Source of the DNA: Alkalihalobacillus sp. BA299
Lineage (GTDB): Bacteria; Bacillota; Bacilli; Bacillales; Bacillaceae_F
NCBI RefSeq assembly: GCF_017745675.1
Contig: NZ_JAFLJM010000009.1
Coordinates: 1-64,000, forward strand
Direction of reading: 5' to 3'
Length of the DNA: 64,000 nucleotides
Position numbers and translations under genes: made by a program. Position 1 is the stretch's first letter; the number at the start of each line of letters is the position of its first letter. This document shows positions 26,398-36,056 of the stretch, in pieces. Below the pieces are notes generated by a model, which was not told the DNA's origin, searched no databases, and saw only the letters and a program-made list of their open reading frames with translations.

Positions 26398-26521
26398 TCA
26401 AATTGTGGTTATTGTAAAATTCTAAAAATGACACCGTTTTCAAAGGTTTGAAAAAAATTAAAGAATTAGTAAAAGAGAGGATTTTAGAACCATCATTATA
26501 TTTAATAAAAGAGGTAAACAT

Positions 26522-27529
26522 ATGGCCAAAAAAAATAGACAATTTTTATTAGCTGAAAGACCTGTAGGGTTACCAGATGATTCAACGTATAACTTTATAG
26601 AAACTGATCTTCCTAAATTAAAGGAAAATGAAGTCCTTGTCCAAGGTGAGTACTTATCTGTAGATCCTTATATGCGTCGAAGAATGAGCGAAGGACAATC
26701 CTATATAGAACCATTTAAACTGAATGAACCGTTAAAAGGTGGAACGGTTGGTACAGTGATTGAATCAAAGCATCCAAGCTTCCAACAAGGTGATACGGTG
26801 ACTGGTCTTCTTGATTGGGCAGATTATACGGCTGTTCCTGGCGAGCAGTTACGCAAAATTGACCGAGACCAAGCTTCGATTACGACAGCTCTTCATGTGA
26901 ATGGGATGCCAGGATTAACCGCCTACTTTGGGTTGCTAGATATCGGCCAACCGAAAGAAGGAGAAACCGTAGTTGTTTCAGGAGCAGCTGGTGCTGTTGG
27001 AATGGTAGTTGGTCAAATCGCTAAGATAAAAGGATGCCGTGTTGTCGGTATTGCAGGCTCTGAAGAAAAAAATGCTTATCTAATAAACGAGCTAGGTTTT
27101 GATGCAGCTATCAATTATAAAACGACAAATAACATTGGCCAAGAATTAAAGGAAGCTTGCCCGAATGGAATTGATATTTACTTTGATAATGTCGGTGGAG
27201 AAATATCAGATGCTGTATTTTCACTTTTGAATTTCCATGCTCGTGTCGCTCTTTGTGGTCAAATTGCTCATTACAATGATACGAAAGTCGAAATGGGACC
27301 AAGATTTTTAACAACTTTTTTGAAACGAAGTTTGCTATTAAAAGGGTTTATTGTTACCAATTATTCAGATCGACACGAAGAAGGCACTCAACAATTAGCC
27401 AAATGGTTAAGTGAAGGAAAAATTAAGTACAAAGAAAACATCGTCGAAGGATTAGAAAACGCCCCTGATGCATTCCTTGGATTATTCCGAGGCGATAATC
27501 TTGGGAAGCAACTAGTAAAAATCAGGTAA
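26522..27529 (+). CDS. yfmJ: NADP-dependent MDR reductase, YfmJ/alkenal-one reductase type (copy 2)
   Basis: 335 residues, a clear paralog of the gene at 9130: SVDPYMRRRMSEGQSY, GMPGLTAYFGLLDIG, VVSGAAGAVGMVVGQIAKIKG and IYFDNVGGEISDA. The last 30 residues are almost identical in protein but differ at many third codon positions in DNA, so the duplication is not recent, or the copies arrived separately. No zinc ligands. Ribosome binding site AAAGAGG before ATG 26522. It lies between acyl-CoA dehydrogenase and FMN reductase. Two copies plus an OYE give three C=C reductases in this island, suggesting a substrate with an enone or several unsaturated intermediates. Confidence 0.88.
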   Translation: MAKKNRQFLLAERPVGLPDDSTYNFIETDLPKLKENEVLVQGEYLSVDPYMRRRMSEGQSYIEPFKLNEPLKGGTVGTVIESKHPSFQQGDTVTGLLDWADYTAVPGEQLRKIDRDQASITTALHVNGMPGLTAYFGLLDIGQPKEGETVVVSGAAGAVGMVVGQIAKIKGCRVVGIAGSEEKNAYLINELGFDAAINYKTTNNIGQELKEACPNGIDIYFDNVGGEISDAVFSLLNFHARVALCGQIAHYNDTKVEMGPRFLTTFLKRSLLLKGFIVTNYSDRHEEGTQQLAKWLSEGKIKYKENIVEGLENAPDAFLGLFRGDNLGKQLVKIR

Positions 27530-27627
27530 TAACTGTTTGTGATCATACAAACTAAAATCTCTAAAACTCTTATAAGCACGTAACTAGAGAAGTGCTGACG
27601 GTAAGAATCCAGATAAGGAGGAAGACG

Positions 27628-28167
27628 ATGAAAATAGCTGTCATCTCAGGTACATTAGTAGGCAGTAAGCCTGCTGTATTGGCAAATCAGGCAGTGGTAA
27701 ATTTGCAGCAAAAAAATATTGAGGTTGTTTACATTAATTTCAAGGATTATGAGCTTGAGTTTTGTGATGGTCGGCCAATAAATCAATATAACCAAGATAC
27801 CCAGGAGTTAATTCGTTTACTTAATGATGTTCAAGGTTTCATTATTACGACTTCTATTCTTCATGGACAAATTCCTGGAGTGCTCAAGAACTTTTTTGAA
27901 GTGCTGCCTATATCTATTTTTGAAAATAAGGTAATGAGTTTTATGGCAAGTGCTGGTAATGAGAGGCATTATTTAGCAATAGAACATTCATTCAGACCGC
28001 TTTCCTCCTATCTCAATGCTATCTCAATACCAGAATATGTGTATTCTGTAAGTTCTGATTTTAATAAATCCAATGAAATTATCAATAAGGATATTGTAAG
28101 TGAAATAGAATCACTGGTTGATAAAGTCATTCATATAGCAAGACTTTATGAACGGTTAATTATTTGA
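27628..28167 (+). CDS. NAD(P)H-dependent FMN reductase (flavodoxin-like)
   Basis: 179 residues of the SsuE/azoreductase type: IAVISGTLVGSKPAVLANQA at the N-terminus binds the FMN phosphate, then IITTSILHGQIPGVLKNFFE and VMSFMASAGNERHYLAIEHS with the family's flavin-ring loops. An in-frame upstream ATG at 27592 exists but AAGGAGGAAG at 27615-27624 sets the start at 27628. It stands directly before the second luciferase-like monooxygenase (84-base gap), so it most likely supplies that enzyme with reduced FMN, as in two-component systems. Confidence 0.85.
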   Translation: MKIAVISGTLVGSKPAVLANQAVVNLQQKNIEVVYINFKDYELEFCDGRPINQYNQDTQELIRLLNDVQGFIITTSILHGQIPGVLKNFFEVLPISIFENKVMSFMASAGNERHYLAIEHSFRPLSSYLNAISIPEYVYSVSSDFNKSNEIINKDIVSEIESLVDKVIHIARLYERLII

Positions 28168-28251
28168 TAAATTAAAATATTTAGAGATTTATTATGCTTA
28201 TTACTATATTAAGATGATAGAATTATATTATATGAATGGGAGTGTTTTTTA

Positions 28252-29313
28252 ATGGCTATTTTAGGTAAAGATATGACATTTGGATTATTTTTCTTGAACT
28301 CTGTAGCTCCGTGGAAAACCGATGCAGAAGAATTACGTGATGGTTTAGAGCAAATCAAGGTTGCGGATCAACTGGGATTTCACTCCGCTTGGATAGCCGA
28401 GCATAATGCGCGTGCATATGGTGTTGTTAGCTCAACATCTGTATACTTAGCGGCTGCTGCAGCCCAGACTTCAAATATTATGTTAGGTTCTGCGGTATCA
28501 AGATTACCTTTACACCATCCTTTACAAGTAGCGGAAGATATGGCGTTAGTAGATATTATCAGTGATGGTAGACTATATCTCGGAGTTGGTAAAGGTTATG
28601 ATGCCTTGGAGTTTGAGGCATATAATATTGATTTCGATGAGAGGCATGAAAAATATTTAGAATCATTAGATATCCTGACAACAGCATTAAGAAATAATAG
28701 AGTTACTTATTCTGGAAAGTTCTATGATATTAAAGATATTCCAGTCTATCCTCGTCCAGTTCATCCTGAAGGACCGCCTATTTTTGTGATGGTATCTGGT
28801 AATGATGCTTCGATGGTAAATGCAGCTAAACAGGGACATTCATTCGTACTAGGTGGAATAACAAATGAAGATACGAACCATAAGATTGAATTATACAAAA
28901 AGACAGCGCTAGAATCAGGTTTAACACAAGAATATGTTGATAATGCTGTAGCAAGATCAGGGAAACTTTTATTCTGTCATGTTGCAGAAACGACTGAGCA
29001 AGCTCAATATGAATATAGAAAAGGTTTGGAATGGTACATGAGTGAACGTGATAACCGTCCGACATTTGGAGTCGTTGATAGAGAGCACCATATAGATTAC
29101 GAGCGTTTCTTGAATTCAGAAAATACGTTAGTAGGATCACCAGAAAAGGTCATCGAAGATATTGAACGATATAAAAAAGATACTGGACTGAATAATGTTA
29201 TCCTCTGGATGAATATTGGTGGGCAGCCGCAGCAACAAGTACTAAATTCAATGACCTTATTCTCAGAAAAAGTTATGCCTCACTTTTTAAATAGTAAGAA
29301 TTTAGTTAGATAA
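28252..29313 (+). CDS. Luciferase-like (LLM) FMN-dependent monooxygenase, copy 2
   Basis: 353 residues, highly similar to the gene at 12843: MAILGKDMTFGLFFLNSVAP, AWIAEHNARAYGVVSS, SRLPLHHPLQVAEDM and GSPEKVIEDIERYKKDTGLN. By eye the middle (about 28609-28888) is almost identical to 13199-13478 at DNA level, while both ends differ at most third codon positions, which suggests gene conversion. Ribosome binding site GGGAGTG before ATG 28252. An FMN reductase precedes it and the PrpR-type activator follows, so this copy is probably the one with a dedicated reductase. Substrate unknown; a type II Baeyer-Villiger role is plausible from context. Confidence 0.85.
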   Translation: MAILGKDMTFGLFFLNSVAPWKTDAEELRDGLEQIKVADQLGFHSAWIAEHNARAYGVVSSTSVYLAAAAAQTSNIMLGSAVSRLPLHHPLQVAEDMALVDIISDGRLYLGVGKGYDALEFEAYNIDFDERHEKYLESLDILTTALRNNRVTYSGKFYDIKDIPVYPRPVHPEGPPIFVMVSGNDASMVNAAKQGHSFVLGGITNEDTNHKIELYKKTALESGLTQEYVDNAVARSGKLLFCHVAETTEQAQYEYRKGLEWYMSERDNRPTFGVVDREHHIDYERFLNSENTLVGSPEKVIEDIERYKKDTGLNNVILWMNIGGQPQQQVLNSMTLFSEKVMPHFLNSKNLVR

Positions 29314-29376
29314 AGATGTACATGGACAAATAAATTTCATGATATATAACAACGTGAAAAATTGGTTAAGTTAATT

Positions 29377-29430
29377 TTGAATAACAAGCCCCTTTATGAT
29401 TTTTTAAATCTAAAGGGTCTTGTCATTCAA
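29377..29430. other. Long imperfect inverted repeat before the sigma-54 activator gene
   Basis: TTGAATAACAAGCCCCTTTA pairs imperfectly with TAAAGGGTCTTGTCATTCAA, with a 14-base loop. On the + strand it is followed by A's, not T's, so it is not a normal terminator for the upstream gene despite the position. It may be a weak terminator helped by the T-run in its loop, or a regulatory site for the activator gene that starts 34 bases later. Confidence 0.45.
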
Positions 29431-29464
29431 AAAAAAAGGTTAATTATTGGAAGGAGGGTGACCT

Positions 29465-31390
29465 ATGAAACTATTTGTGACTGGTTTTTCTCCATTAGAT
29501 AAATATGTTGAGGAAGAGATCTCAAGAATAAGAAAGGATTTTCAGGAGCTTATAGTACAAAAATTAGAGGTTGATGATATCTTGAAAAATCCTACATACA
29601 TTCAGAATGATGATGTACTAATTTGTGGTGCGACCATCTATGAAGACTTTAAAAAATTGAATGTTAGAGGTCATTTGATTCCATTACGAGTTCAGACAAA
29701 TGACTTTTTAAGTGCCTTAAATCAAGCTGCAAGAGTAGGAAAGGAAATAAATCTTATAAATTATAAAGAAAAGTATTTGAAGAATGATTTATCCGATCTA
29801 GAAAGTGCTTTCAACATAAAGATTAATCAGTATTATTATTCAGATATGAAAACAATGGATGCACTCTTAAATCAACTTGTGGAAAATGGACAGAATACTG
29901 TAATTGGTTCTGGATTAATCGTCTCTAGAGCCATAAAAAAAGGTATGAATGGGATTATTTGGTATGGAAGAGAGACGGTCAAGCTTGCCGTTGATATTGC
30001 ATTTAATGTCCTAAAAGGACGTTTTGAAGAACAAAGTAATATGAAAAGGCAAGAATATATACTTGATAATTTCGCAGCAGGTGTAATTAGTTTAAATGTA
30101 ATAGGAAGAATTATACAAATAAATCATAAAGCGATTGAACTTTTAGAACTTCAAGAATATAGAGATTTAATGGGGATTACTGTGAACCAAATAGATGCAT
30201 TAGATTGGCTTTCAGATTATGTAAAAGATATTGTTCCATTGAAAGGAAAATTATTTGAGTACAAAAATAAAACGCTATATTTAGATTCTTTTCCTATTTA
30301 TGTAAAGGGTAATTACGATGGTACTGTTATTATCATATCTGATACAAATGAATTACAACAACAGGAGAAAAAAATCCGGAGAAAAATGTACGATCAGTCC
30401 AATCAAGCAATCTATGAATTTAAAGATATTGTTGGAAAGAGTGAAAAAATACAACAAGCAATACTTAAGGCTAAAAAATTTGCAAAAACGGATGCAAATG
30501 TTTTGATTATTGGAGAATCTGGTACAGGAAAAGAGCTATTTGCTCAAAGTATTCATAATCAGAGTTCACGATCTAAGGAACCATTTCTTGCAATAAATTG
30601 TGCAGCAGTTCCAGAAAATTTAATAGAATCTGAGCTCTTTGGATATAGTGATGGAGCCTTTACAGGAGCAATAAAAGGAGGAAAACCTGGATTATTTGAA
30701 CTCGCCCATAAAGGAACTGTTTTTTTGGATGAATTAGGGGAAATTCCATTAAGCATGCAACCAAAGCTGTTAAGAGTTCTTCAGGAGAAAGAGGTAAGAA
30801 GAGTAGGAAGCGCAACGTCAATTCCTATTGATGTGAGAATTATTTCAGCAACCAATGTTAACTTGCTAGAACAAGTCGATCAAGGAAAGTTTCGTTTAGA
30901 TTTATATTATCGTATCAGTGTTCTGAATTTATTCCTACCTTCTTTAAATGACCGTAAAGAGGACCTGGAGGAATTAGTTTTATTCTATACAAAGCGTAAT
31001 TATCCTAATTTTTTGGATATTGTACAAAGCTCGATTAAAGAAATGAGATCTTTATTAGAAAGATATTTATGGAATGGTAATATTCGGGAATTTGAAAATA
31101 CCTTGGAGAGACTATTTGCATATCTGGTATCTCCAGAATCTATAACTAAACAAGATGTTTTAAGCAACTTGGCAGAGGCTTTGAAAGATAACGACATTTT
31201 AAACTTTAATTTGAATAAAGAAAATGAAACCTACCAAGATGTTATTAAGGAAGTTGAAATTCAAAAAATAAAGGAAACTTTGCAAAAAACGAATGGCAAC
31301 AAAAAAGAAGCAGCCAAAATATTGGGAATGAGTAGAAGTACATTATGGAGAAAAATTAATGAATATGAAAAATTAATAAGTGAAACATAA
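29465..31390 (+). CDS. Sigma-54-dependent activator with PrpR-type sensor domain
   Basis: 641 residues. The N-terminal 190 residues fit the PrpR_N sensor domain (VDDILKNPTYIQNDDVLICG, GLIVSRAIKKGMNGIIWYGR). A PAS-like segment follows (LDNFAAGVISLNVIGRIIQI). The AAA+ domain has Walker A GESGTGKELFAQ, the sigma-54 contact loop GAFTGA, Walker B GTVFLDELGEI and RLDLYYRISV. A Fis-type helix-turn-helix ends it (KKEAAKILGMSRSTLWRKIN). GGAAGGAGGG precedes ATG 29465. Sensors of this class bind carboxylates or CoA-pathway intermediates. It is the only such regulator in the 8-38 kb island, which has three -24/-12 promoters (8020, 22482 minus, 22961), its likely targets. Confidence 0.92.
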   Translation: MKLFVTGFSPLDKYVEEEISRIRKDFQELIVQKLEVDDILKNPTYIQNDDVLICGATIYEDFKKLNVRGHLIPLRVQTNDFLSALNQAARVGKEINLINYKEKYLKNDLSDLESAFNIKINQYYYSDMKTMDALLNQLVENGQNTVIGSGLIVSRAIKKGMNGIIWYGRETVKLAVDIAFNVLKGRFEEQSNMKRQEYILDNFAAGVISLNVIGRIIQINHKAIELLELQEYRDLMGITVNQIDALDWLSDYVKDIVPLKGKLFEYKNKTLYLDSFPIYVKGNYDGTVIIISDTNELQQQEKKIRRKMYDQSNQAIYEFKDIVGKSEKIQQAILKAKKFAKTDANVLIIGESGTGKELFAQSIHNQSSRSKEPFLAINCAAVPENLIESELFGYSDGAFTGAIKGGKPGLFELAHKGTVFLDELGEIPLSMQPKLLRVLQEKEVRRVGSATSIPIDVRIISATNVNLLEQVDQGKFRLDLYYRISVLNLFLPSLNDRKEDLEELVLFYTKRNYPNFLDIVQSSIKEMRSLLERYLWNGNIREFENTLERLFAYLVSPESITKQDVLSNLAEALKDNDILNFNLNKENETYQDVIKEVEIQKIKETLQKTNGNKKEAAKILGMSRSTLWRKINEYEKLISET

Positions 31391-31538
31391 TTTAATTTTC
31401 GGATAAACGGTTATTACTTAATGGTCAATCTAGAACGATAAGAGAATACTTTAATCGTTTATAAAAATCTGTGAGAAATTTAGGGTGAAAGGCATAATGG
31501 AATTCAGAAAATTCAAAATAAATATTTGGAGGTAACTA

Positions 31539-32588
31539 ATGCTCAGTTCAGTTTTTAAGCCTTACTCTTTAAAGAAGTTGTTTGAGCCGTACACCATTAG
31601 AAATTTGACTCTAAAAAACCGAATTGTTATGTCACCAATGTGCATGTACTCTTGTTACAACAAGGATGGAAGAGTTACAGATTGGCACTTAACGCACTAT
31701 ACAACACGTGCTGTGGGTCAAGTTGGTCTTATCCTAACTGAAGCAACAGCAGTAAGTACAGAAGGACGAATTAAAAACGAGGACCTTGGAATTTGGGACG
31801 ATGCACATATCTCAGGGCTTTCACAACTTACTGATTGGGTCCATGCAAACGATGCAAAAATAGGTATTCAGCTTGCACATGCAGGTAGGAAGTCGAAGCT
31901 AGAAGAACCTATCATAGCACCTTCGGCCATTCCATTTTCTGAAAACAGTAGAGTTCCAGGAGAGATGTCACTAGAAAAAATTGAAGACACCATAAATGCC
32001 TTTCGACAAGGTGCTAGAAGGGCACGAATGGCTGGATTTGATGTGATCGAAATTCATGCTGCTCACGGGTATTTAATACATGAATTCTTATCACCATTGT
32101 CAAATAAAAGAACAGATCATTTTGGAGGAACAAAAGAAAATCGATATCGATTCTTGAAAAAAATTATTGAAGGAATAAGAGAAGAATGGAATGGACCATT
32201 ATTTGTAAGAGTATCTGCAAATGACTATGATGAAAACGGAAATAACTGTAATGATTTCGTTGAATACGCAAAATGGATGAAGGATCAAGGCGTTGATTTA
32301 ATTGATTGTAGTTCTGGGGAAGTCGTCCCTTCATCTTACCATGTATACCCAGGGTACCAAATTCAGTATGCTGAACAAATCCGTAAAGAGGCGAAGATTC
32401 CCACAGGGGCTGTAGGAGTGATAACAGAAGGGGTTCAAGCTGCTGAAATCGTACATGGAGAACGAGCAGACTTGGTATTTATTGGGAGAGAGCTCTTAAG
32501 AGATCCATATTGGCCACTTAGCGCGGCAAAACAACTTAAAGTTGATATTGAAGGACCTAGACAATATAGACGTGGTTGGAATCCATAA
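31539..32588 (+). CDS. namA: NADPH dehydrogenase, old yellow enzyme family (NamA/YqjM-like)
   Basis: 349 residues, FMN-containing TIM barrel. YqjM hallmarks: [20 protein letters not shown] with the flavin-tuning Cys35, [30 protein letters not shown] (His of the substrate pair), [20 protein letters not shown], and the C-terminal [17 protein letters not shown] with the FMN phosphate site. It reduces C=C bonds of enones such as cyclohexenone or carvone-type compounds. GGAGG lies before ATG 31539. It follows the activator gene on the same strand, 148 bases downstream. The presence of an enone reductase beside luciferase-like monooxygenases supports a cyclic ketone pathway. Confidence 0.9.
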   Translation: MLSSVFKPYSLKKLFEPYTIRNLTLKNRIVMSPMCMYSCYNKDGRVTDWHLTHYTTRAVGQVGLILTEATAVSTEGRIKNEDLGIWDDAHISGLSQLTDWVHANDAKIGIQLAHAGRKSKLEEPIIAPSAIPFSENSRVPGEMSLEKIEDTINAFRQGARRARMAGFDVIEIHAAHGYLIHEFLSPLSNKRTDHFGGTKENRYRFLKKIIEGIREEWNGPLFVRVSANDYDENGNNCNDFVEYAKWMKDQGVDLIDCSSGEVVPSSYHVYPGYQIQYAEQIRKEAKIPTGAVGVITEGVQAAEIVHGERADLVFIGRELLRDPYWPLSAAKQLKVDIEGPRQYRRGWNP

Positions 32589-32892
32589 GAATTGGGACGG
32601 TTATATCACCGTTAAGAAGTGGTATTTACGATCCTCAGTTACTATTAAGCTACTAGAGAAAGCCTATAAATTAGGTGAAGGAGAAAACGATTAAGAAGAA
32701 AGTTTTTTTGTCAGAGCTCTATACGCGGATACGCTTGGAATCCATACTACCATATTTCTGGCTCTGAGGTTTATGCATATATAACAAACACAGTCTATTT
32801 CAAGCACTGGGAAATTACGAATCAAGAGTTTACCTTTATAAAACCATGAAAGTATACAACGACAATATATTAAGGAGTTAAGAGGTGTAAAC
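32589..32892. other. Intergenic stretch with a short coding-like remnant
   Basis: About 300 bases. A frame from about 32612 to 32694 reads VKKWYLRSSVTIKLLEKAYK then LGEGEND and stops; it looks like the tail of a real protein but I cannot name it, and no start site precedes it. The remainder has no gene or clear promoter. Possibly a deletion scar before the beta-oxidation operon. Confidence 0.35.
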
Positions 32893-33750
32893 ATGAAAAA
32901 TTTATCAGTTATTGGATCAGGTGTGATGGGACGTGGGATTGCCTATGTTGCTGCTTTAAGTGATTTTCAAGTTAATGTCCATGATATTAAACAAAAAGCA
33001 CTTGATAATGCTAAATCGTACATTGAAAACGAGTTTAAAAAAAGTGCTGCTCGCGGCTTTATTCAAGCTGCCGATGTCGATAAAGCAATTAATAATTTAA
33101 CCTATCATGTTGATTTAAAAGAAAGTGTAAAAGATGCTGATATTGTCATTGAAGCGGTATTAGAAAAAATAGAATTAAAAATTGATATTTTTAAAAAGCT
33201 TGACGAATATTGTCCAGCGCATACGATTTTAGCTACAAATACGTCAACTATGAGTCCAACAGAAATTGGCGCCCAAACATCAAGGGCAGATCAAGTGATT
33301 GCTATGCATTTTTTCAACCCTGTCCATAAGATGAAGTTGATTGAAATCATTAAAGGGCTTGATACATCTGCAGAAACCGTTGAAATTACAAAAGCAGTAG
33401 GAGCTAGATTAGGAAAAGAAACAGTAGAAGTCAATGAGTTTCCAGGGTTTGTAACAAGTCGTATGAATTGTTTAATCGGAAATGAAGCGATGAATATGTT
33501 ATTGGAAGGTGTTGCATCGGCTGAAGATATCGATAAAGCGTTAAAGCTTGGTTTAAACCATCCAATGGGTCCACTCGAGCTTGCAGATTTAGTTGGTTTA
33601 GATAGCCGACTACGCAACATGGAGTACTTATATGAAACATTAGGAGAAAAATATCGTCCATGTCCGTTACTCATTAAGTATGTAAAAGCAGGGAAACTTG
33701 GTCGTAAGTCAGGATCTGGTTTTTATAATTATGAAGAAAACAAAGGATGA
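32893..33750 (+). CDS. 3-hydroxyacyl-CoA (3-hydroxybutyryl-CoA) dehydrogenase
   Basis: 285 residues. NAD-binding SVIGSGVMGRGIAYVAAL at the N-terminus, VIEAVLEKIELK, NTSTMSPTEIGAQ, and the catalytic His in MHFFNPVHKMKLIEI, followed by the C-terminal helical domain with GFVTSRMNCLIGNEAMNML and LGLNHPMGPLELADLVGLD. Size and motifs match the stand-alone FadB2/Hbd type. AAGGAGTTAAGAGGTG precedes ATG 32893. It is followed after 6 bases by a crotonase and then a thiolase, which forms a classical beta-oxidation trio. Confidence 0.93.
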   Translation: MKNLSVIGSGVMGRGIAYVAALSDFQVNVHDIKQKALDNAKSYIENEFKKSAARGFIQAADVDKAINNLTYHVDLKESVKDADIVIEAVLEKIELKIDIFKKLDEYCPAHTILATNTSTMSPTEIGAQTSRADQVIAMHFFNPVHKMKLIEIIKGLDTSAETVEITKAVGARLGKETVEVNEFPGFVTSRMNCLIGNEAMNMLLEGVASAEDIDKALKLGLNHPMGPLELADLVGLDSRLRNMEYLYETLGEKYRPCPLLIKYVKAGKLGRKSGSGFYNYEENKG

Positions 33751-33756
33751 AGCCGA

Positions 33757-34530
33757 ATGTATGAAAATTTAAAACTGGAAATCAGTAAGGGTTTAGGGTG
33801 GATAAAAATCAACCGTCCAGAAGTTAGAAATGCATTAAATGCCGTGACTCTATCAGAAATGGAAAAAGCGATTGATGAGTTTGAAAGTCATGACGAAGTG
33901 AAAGTGATCGTCATTACAGGAGAAGGTGAAAAGTCATTTGCCGCTGGTGCTGATATTAAGCAATTAAGAGACCGACAGATGCTTGAAGCACTCGTTCCTG
34001 GTATGCAAGCAACTTATAAAAAAATTGAAAATTGCAGTAAAGCTACCATTGCTGCCATTAACGGTTTTGCTTTAGGTGGAGGTTGTGAGCTGGCCCTTTC
34101 TTGTGATATTCGGATCGCAGCAAACCATGCAAAACTGGGGCTTCCTGAACTAAAACTAGGTATTATTCCAGGCGGTGGTGGAACGCAAAGACTTTCCAGA
34201 ATCGTTGGTAAAGGAAAAGCTATGGAAATGGTTTTAACTGGAAAAATGGTTGACAGTAAAGAAGCGGAGAGAATTGGACTCGTATCCCAATCTGTAGATG
34301 GAAGTGAGTTAAAAGCAGTGGTCAAAGAAGTCGCAGGTTCCATCATGTCAAAGGGACCAGTGGCGATTAAGCTTGCAAAAATGGTTGTAAATCGTGGGTA
34401 TGATGTCGATATCGATACAGCATTAATGATGGAAAAAATGGCGCAGGCGCTTGCTTTTGGTACAGAAGATAAACAAGAAGGAACACAAGCATTTTTAGAT
34501 AAAAGGAAAGCTATTTTTCAAAACAAATAA
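33757..34530 (+). CDS. Enoyl-CoA hydratase (canonical crotonase)
   Basis: 257 residues with both catalytic glutamates, in contrast to the gene at 8270: KLGLPELKLGIIPGGGGTQR holds the first and GKAMEMVLTGKMVD the second. Oxyanion segments FAAGADIKQL and ALGGGCELALSCDI are intact. Hydrates 2-enoyl-CoA to 3-hydroxyacyl-CoA. ATG 33757 lies 6 bases after the dehydrogenase stop with AAAGGATGAAGC as ribosome binding site, so the genes are co-translated. Confidence 0.93.
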   Translation: MYENLKLEISKGLGWIKINRPEVRNALNAVTLSEMEKAIDEFESHDEVKVIVITGEGEKSFAAGADIKQLRDRQMLEALVPGMQATYKKIENCSKATIAAINGFALGGGCELALSCDIRIAANHAKLGLPELKLGIIPGGGGTQRLSRIVGKGKAMEMVLTGKMVDSKEAERIGLVSQSVDGSELKAVVKEVAGSIMSKGPVAIKLAKMVVNRGYDVDIDTALMMEKMAQALAFGTEDKQEGTQAFLDKRKAIFQNK

Positions 34531-34597
34531 TAATTGTCTTAAGTTTAACATGGAACAAAACCGTGAGTACCCATTAGTGAAGGGAGAAGAGAGTAGA

Positions 34598-35791
34598 ATG
34601 AGAAATCCAGTTATAATTAATTCGGTTCGAACAGCAATTGGACGAATGGGTGGAACTCTGCAAAATGAGCTAGTAGACTTTTTGGGAGCACAAGTCATTC
34701 GTGAGATCGTTGAACGGACAGGTGTAGCCAAAGAAACGGTAGATGAAGTCATTTTAGGGCAAGCGAAACAAAGTGCAGATTCCTCAAATTTAGCACGATT
34801 AGCCTTACTTCGTGCAGAACTCCCTATAGAAGTACCAGGATATACTGTGCATCGTCAATGTGGGTCAGGTCTGCAAGCGATCAATAATGCTGATCTGCAA
34901 ATTCGCCAAGGACTTGCTGATGTTATAATTGCTGGTGGAGCGGAAAGTATGAGTACAGCCCCTTACTATATTCGTAATGCTCGATACGGTTTTGGGGCTG
35001 GAAACGGACTCATTCTCGATCCGAATACAGAAAGTCAGCCGAGGTCTCAACCGTATGAGGTGTACGGGGATTTAACGATGGGCTATACAGCTGAAAATTT
35101 AGCAGAAAAGTACGAGATTAGTAGGGAAGAACAAGACGAGTTTGCCTTAAGAAGTCAATCGCTTGCCAGCCAAGCGATTGAAGCTGGACGTTTCGAAAAA
35201 GAGATCGTTCCATATGAAGTCAAAAAGCGAAAAGAAACGGTCCTCTTTAAACATGATGAACATCCACGGCAAACAACTTTAAAAAAGTTAGCGACGTTAA
35301 ATCCAGTATTTAAAAAAGGTGGAACAGTCACAGCTGGAAGTTCAAGCGGCCGTAATGATGCAGCATCTGTTGTGTTAATGATGGATGAAGCGGTAGCAAA
35401 AGCCCAAGGTCTGACTCCGAAAGCGAAAATTATCGGTCAAGCATGTGCTGGAGTATCACCGGAAATTATGGGGATTGGTCCTGTGTATTCGACGAAAAAA
35501 GCATTAAAGATGGCGGGATTAAAGATGGACGATATTGGCTTAGTTGAATTAAATGAGGCATTTGCAGCCCAAGCGCTAGCCGTCGTCAAAGAACTTAATA
35601 TTAACCTAGGCACGCTAAATGTGAACGGTGGGGCAATAGCGCTTGGACACCCAATTGGAGCAACAGGTGCAATCTTGATGACAAAGCTATTACATGAGAT
35701 GGAGCGTCGTGGTGAGAAGTATGGACTCGTAACCCTTTGTATCGGCGGCGGTCAAGGAATTTCTACGATTATTGAAAACTTGCAAGTCTAG
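34598..35791 (+). CDS. Acetyl-CoA acyltransferase (thiolase)
   Basis: 397 residues. Nucleophilic Cys in VHRQCGSGLQAINNADL, NEAFAAQALAVVKE, GGAIALGHPIGATGA with the active-site His, and the second Cys in LVTLCIGGGQGIS. Cleaves 3-oxoacyl-CoA with CoA. A longer frame opens at 34550 but GGGAGAAGAG at 34581-34590 serves ATG 34598, which gives the family's usual N-terminus MRNPVIINSVRTAIGR. It closes the trio with dehydrogenase and hydratase; ETF genes follow after 265 bases. Confidence 0.93.
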   Translation: MRNPVIINSVRTAIGRMGGTLQNELVDFLGAQVIREIVERTGVAKETVDEVILGQAKQSADSSNLARLALLRAELPIEVPGYTVHRQCGSGLQAINNADLQIRQGLADVIIAGGAESMSTAPYYIRNARYGFGAGNGLILDPNTESQPRSQPYEVYGDLTMGYTAENLAEKYEISREEQDEFALRSQSLASQAIEAGRFEKEIVPYEVKKRKETVLFKHDEHPRQTTLKKLATLNPVFKKGGTVTAGSSSGRNDAASVVLMMDEAVAKAQGLTPKAKIIGQACAGVSPEIMGIGPVYSTKKALKMAGLKMDDIGLVELNEAFAAQALAVVKELNINLGTLNVNGGAIALGHPIGATGAILMTKLLHEMERRGEKYGLVTLCIGGGQGISTIIENLQV

Positions 35792-36056
35792 TATTTAGGA
35801 AAATAGGTACTAATAAAAAAGGAAGATTTGCTCATTAAAGCTATTGCAAATTTTGTTTATCTATCACCCTAAAGAAGAAAATTATGTAACAGTTAGAGAG
35901 AACGGTAAAAACAACTTCTTATCCTGGGTATAAAAGTAAAGTATTCTGTAAATTTTACAGTTCAAAAGTTATTAACTATAACGAATAAATGAGGTTTATG
36001 ATATTGAAAAAGTGAAGGCCTAACTAATCTAGGTAACTTTTAAGGGAGGAAATCAA

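Noticed and set aside
32757-32780. Sigma-54 promoter before the hydroxyacyl-CoA dehydrogenase
   Set aside because: CTGGCTCTGAGGTTTATGCAT has 15 instead of 12 bases between GG and GC.
33291-33674. 127-codon minus-strand frame
   Set aside because: It lies entirely antisense to the hydroxyacyl-CoA dehydrogenase with intact motifs on the plus strand.
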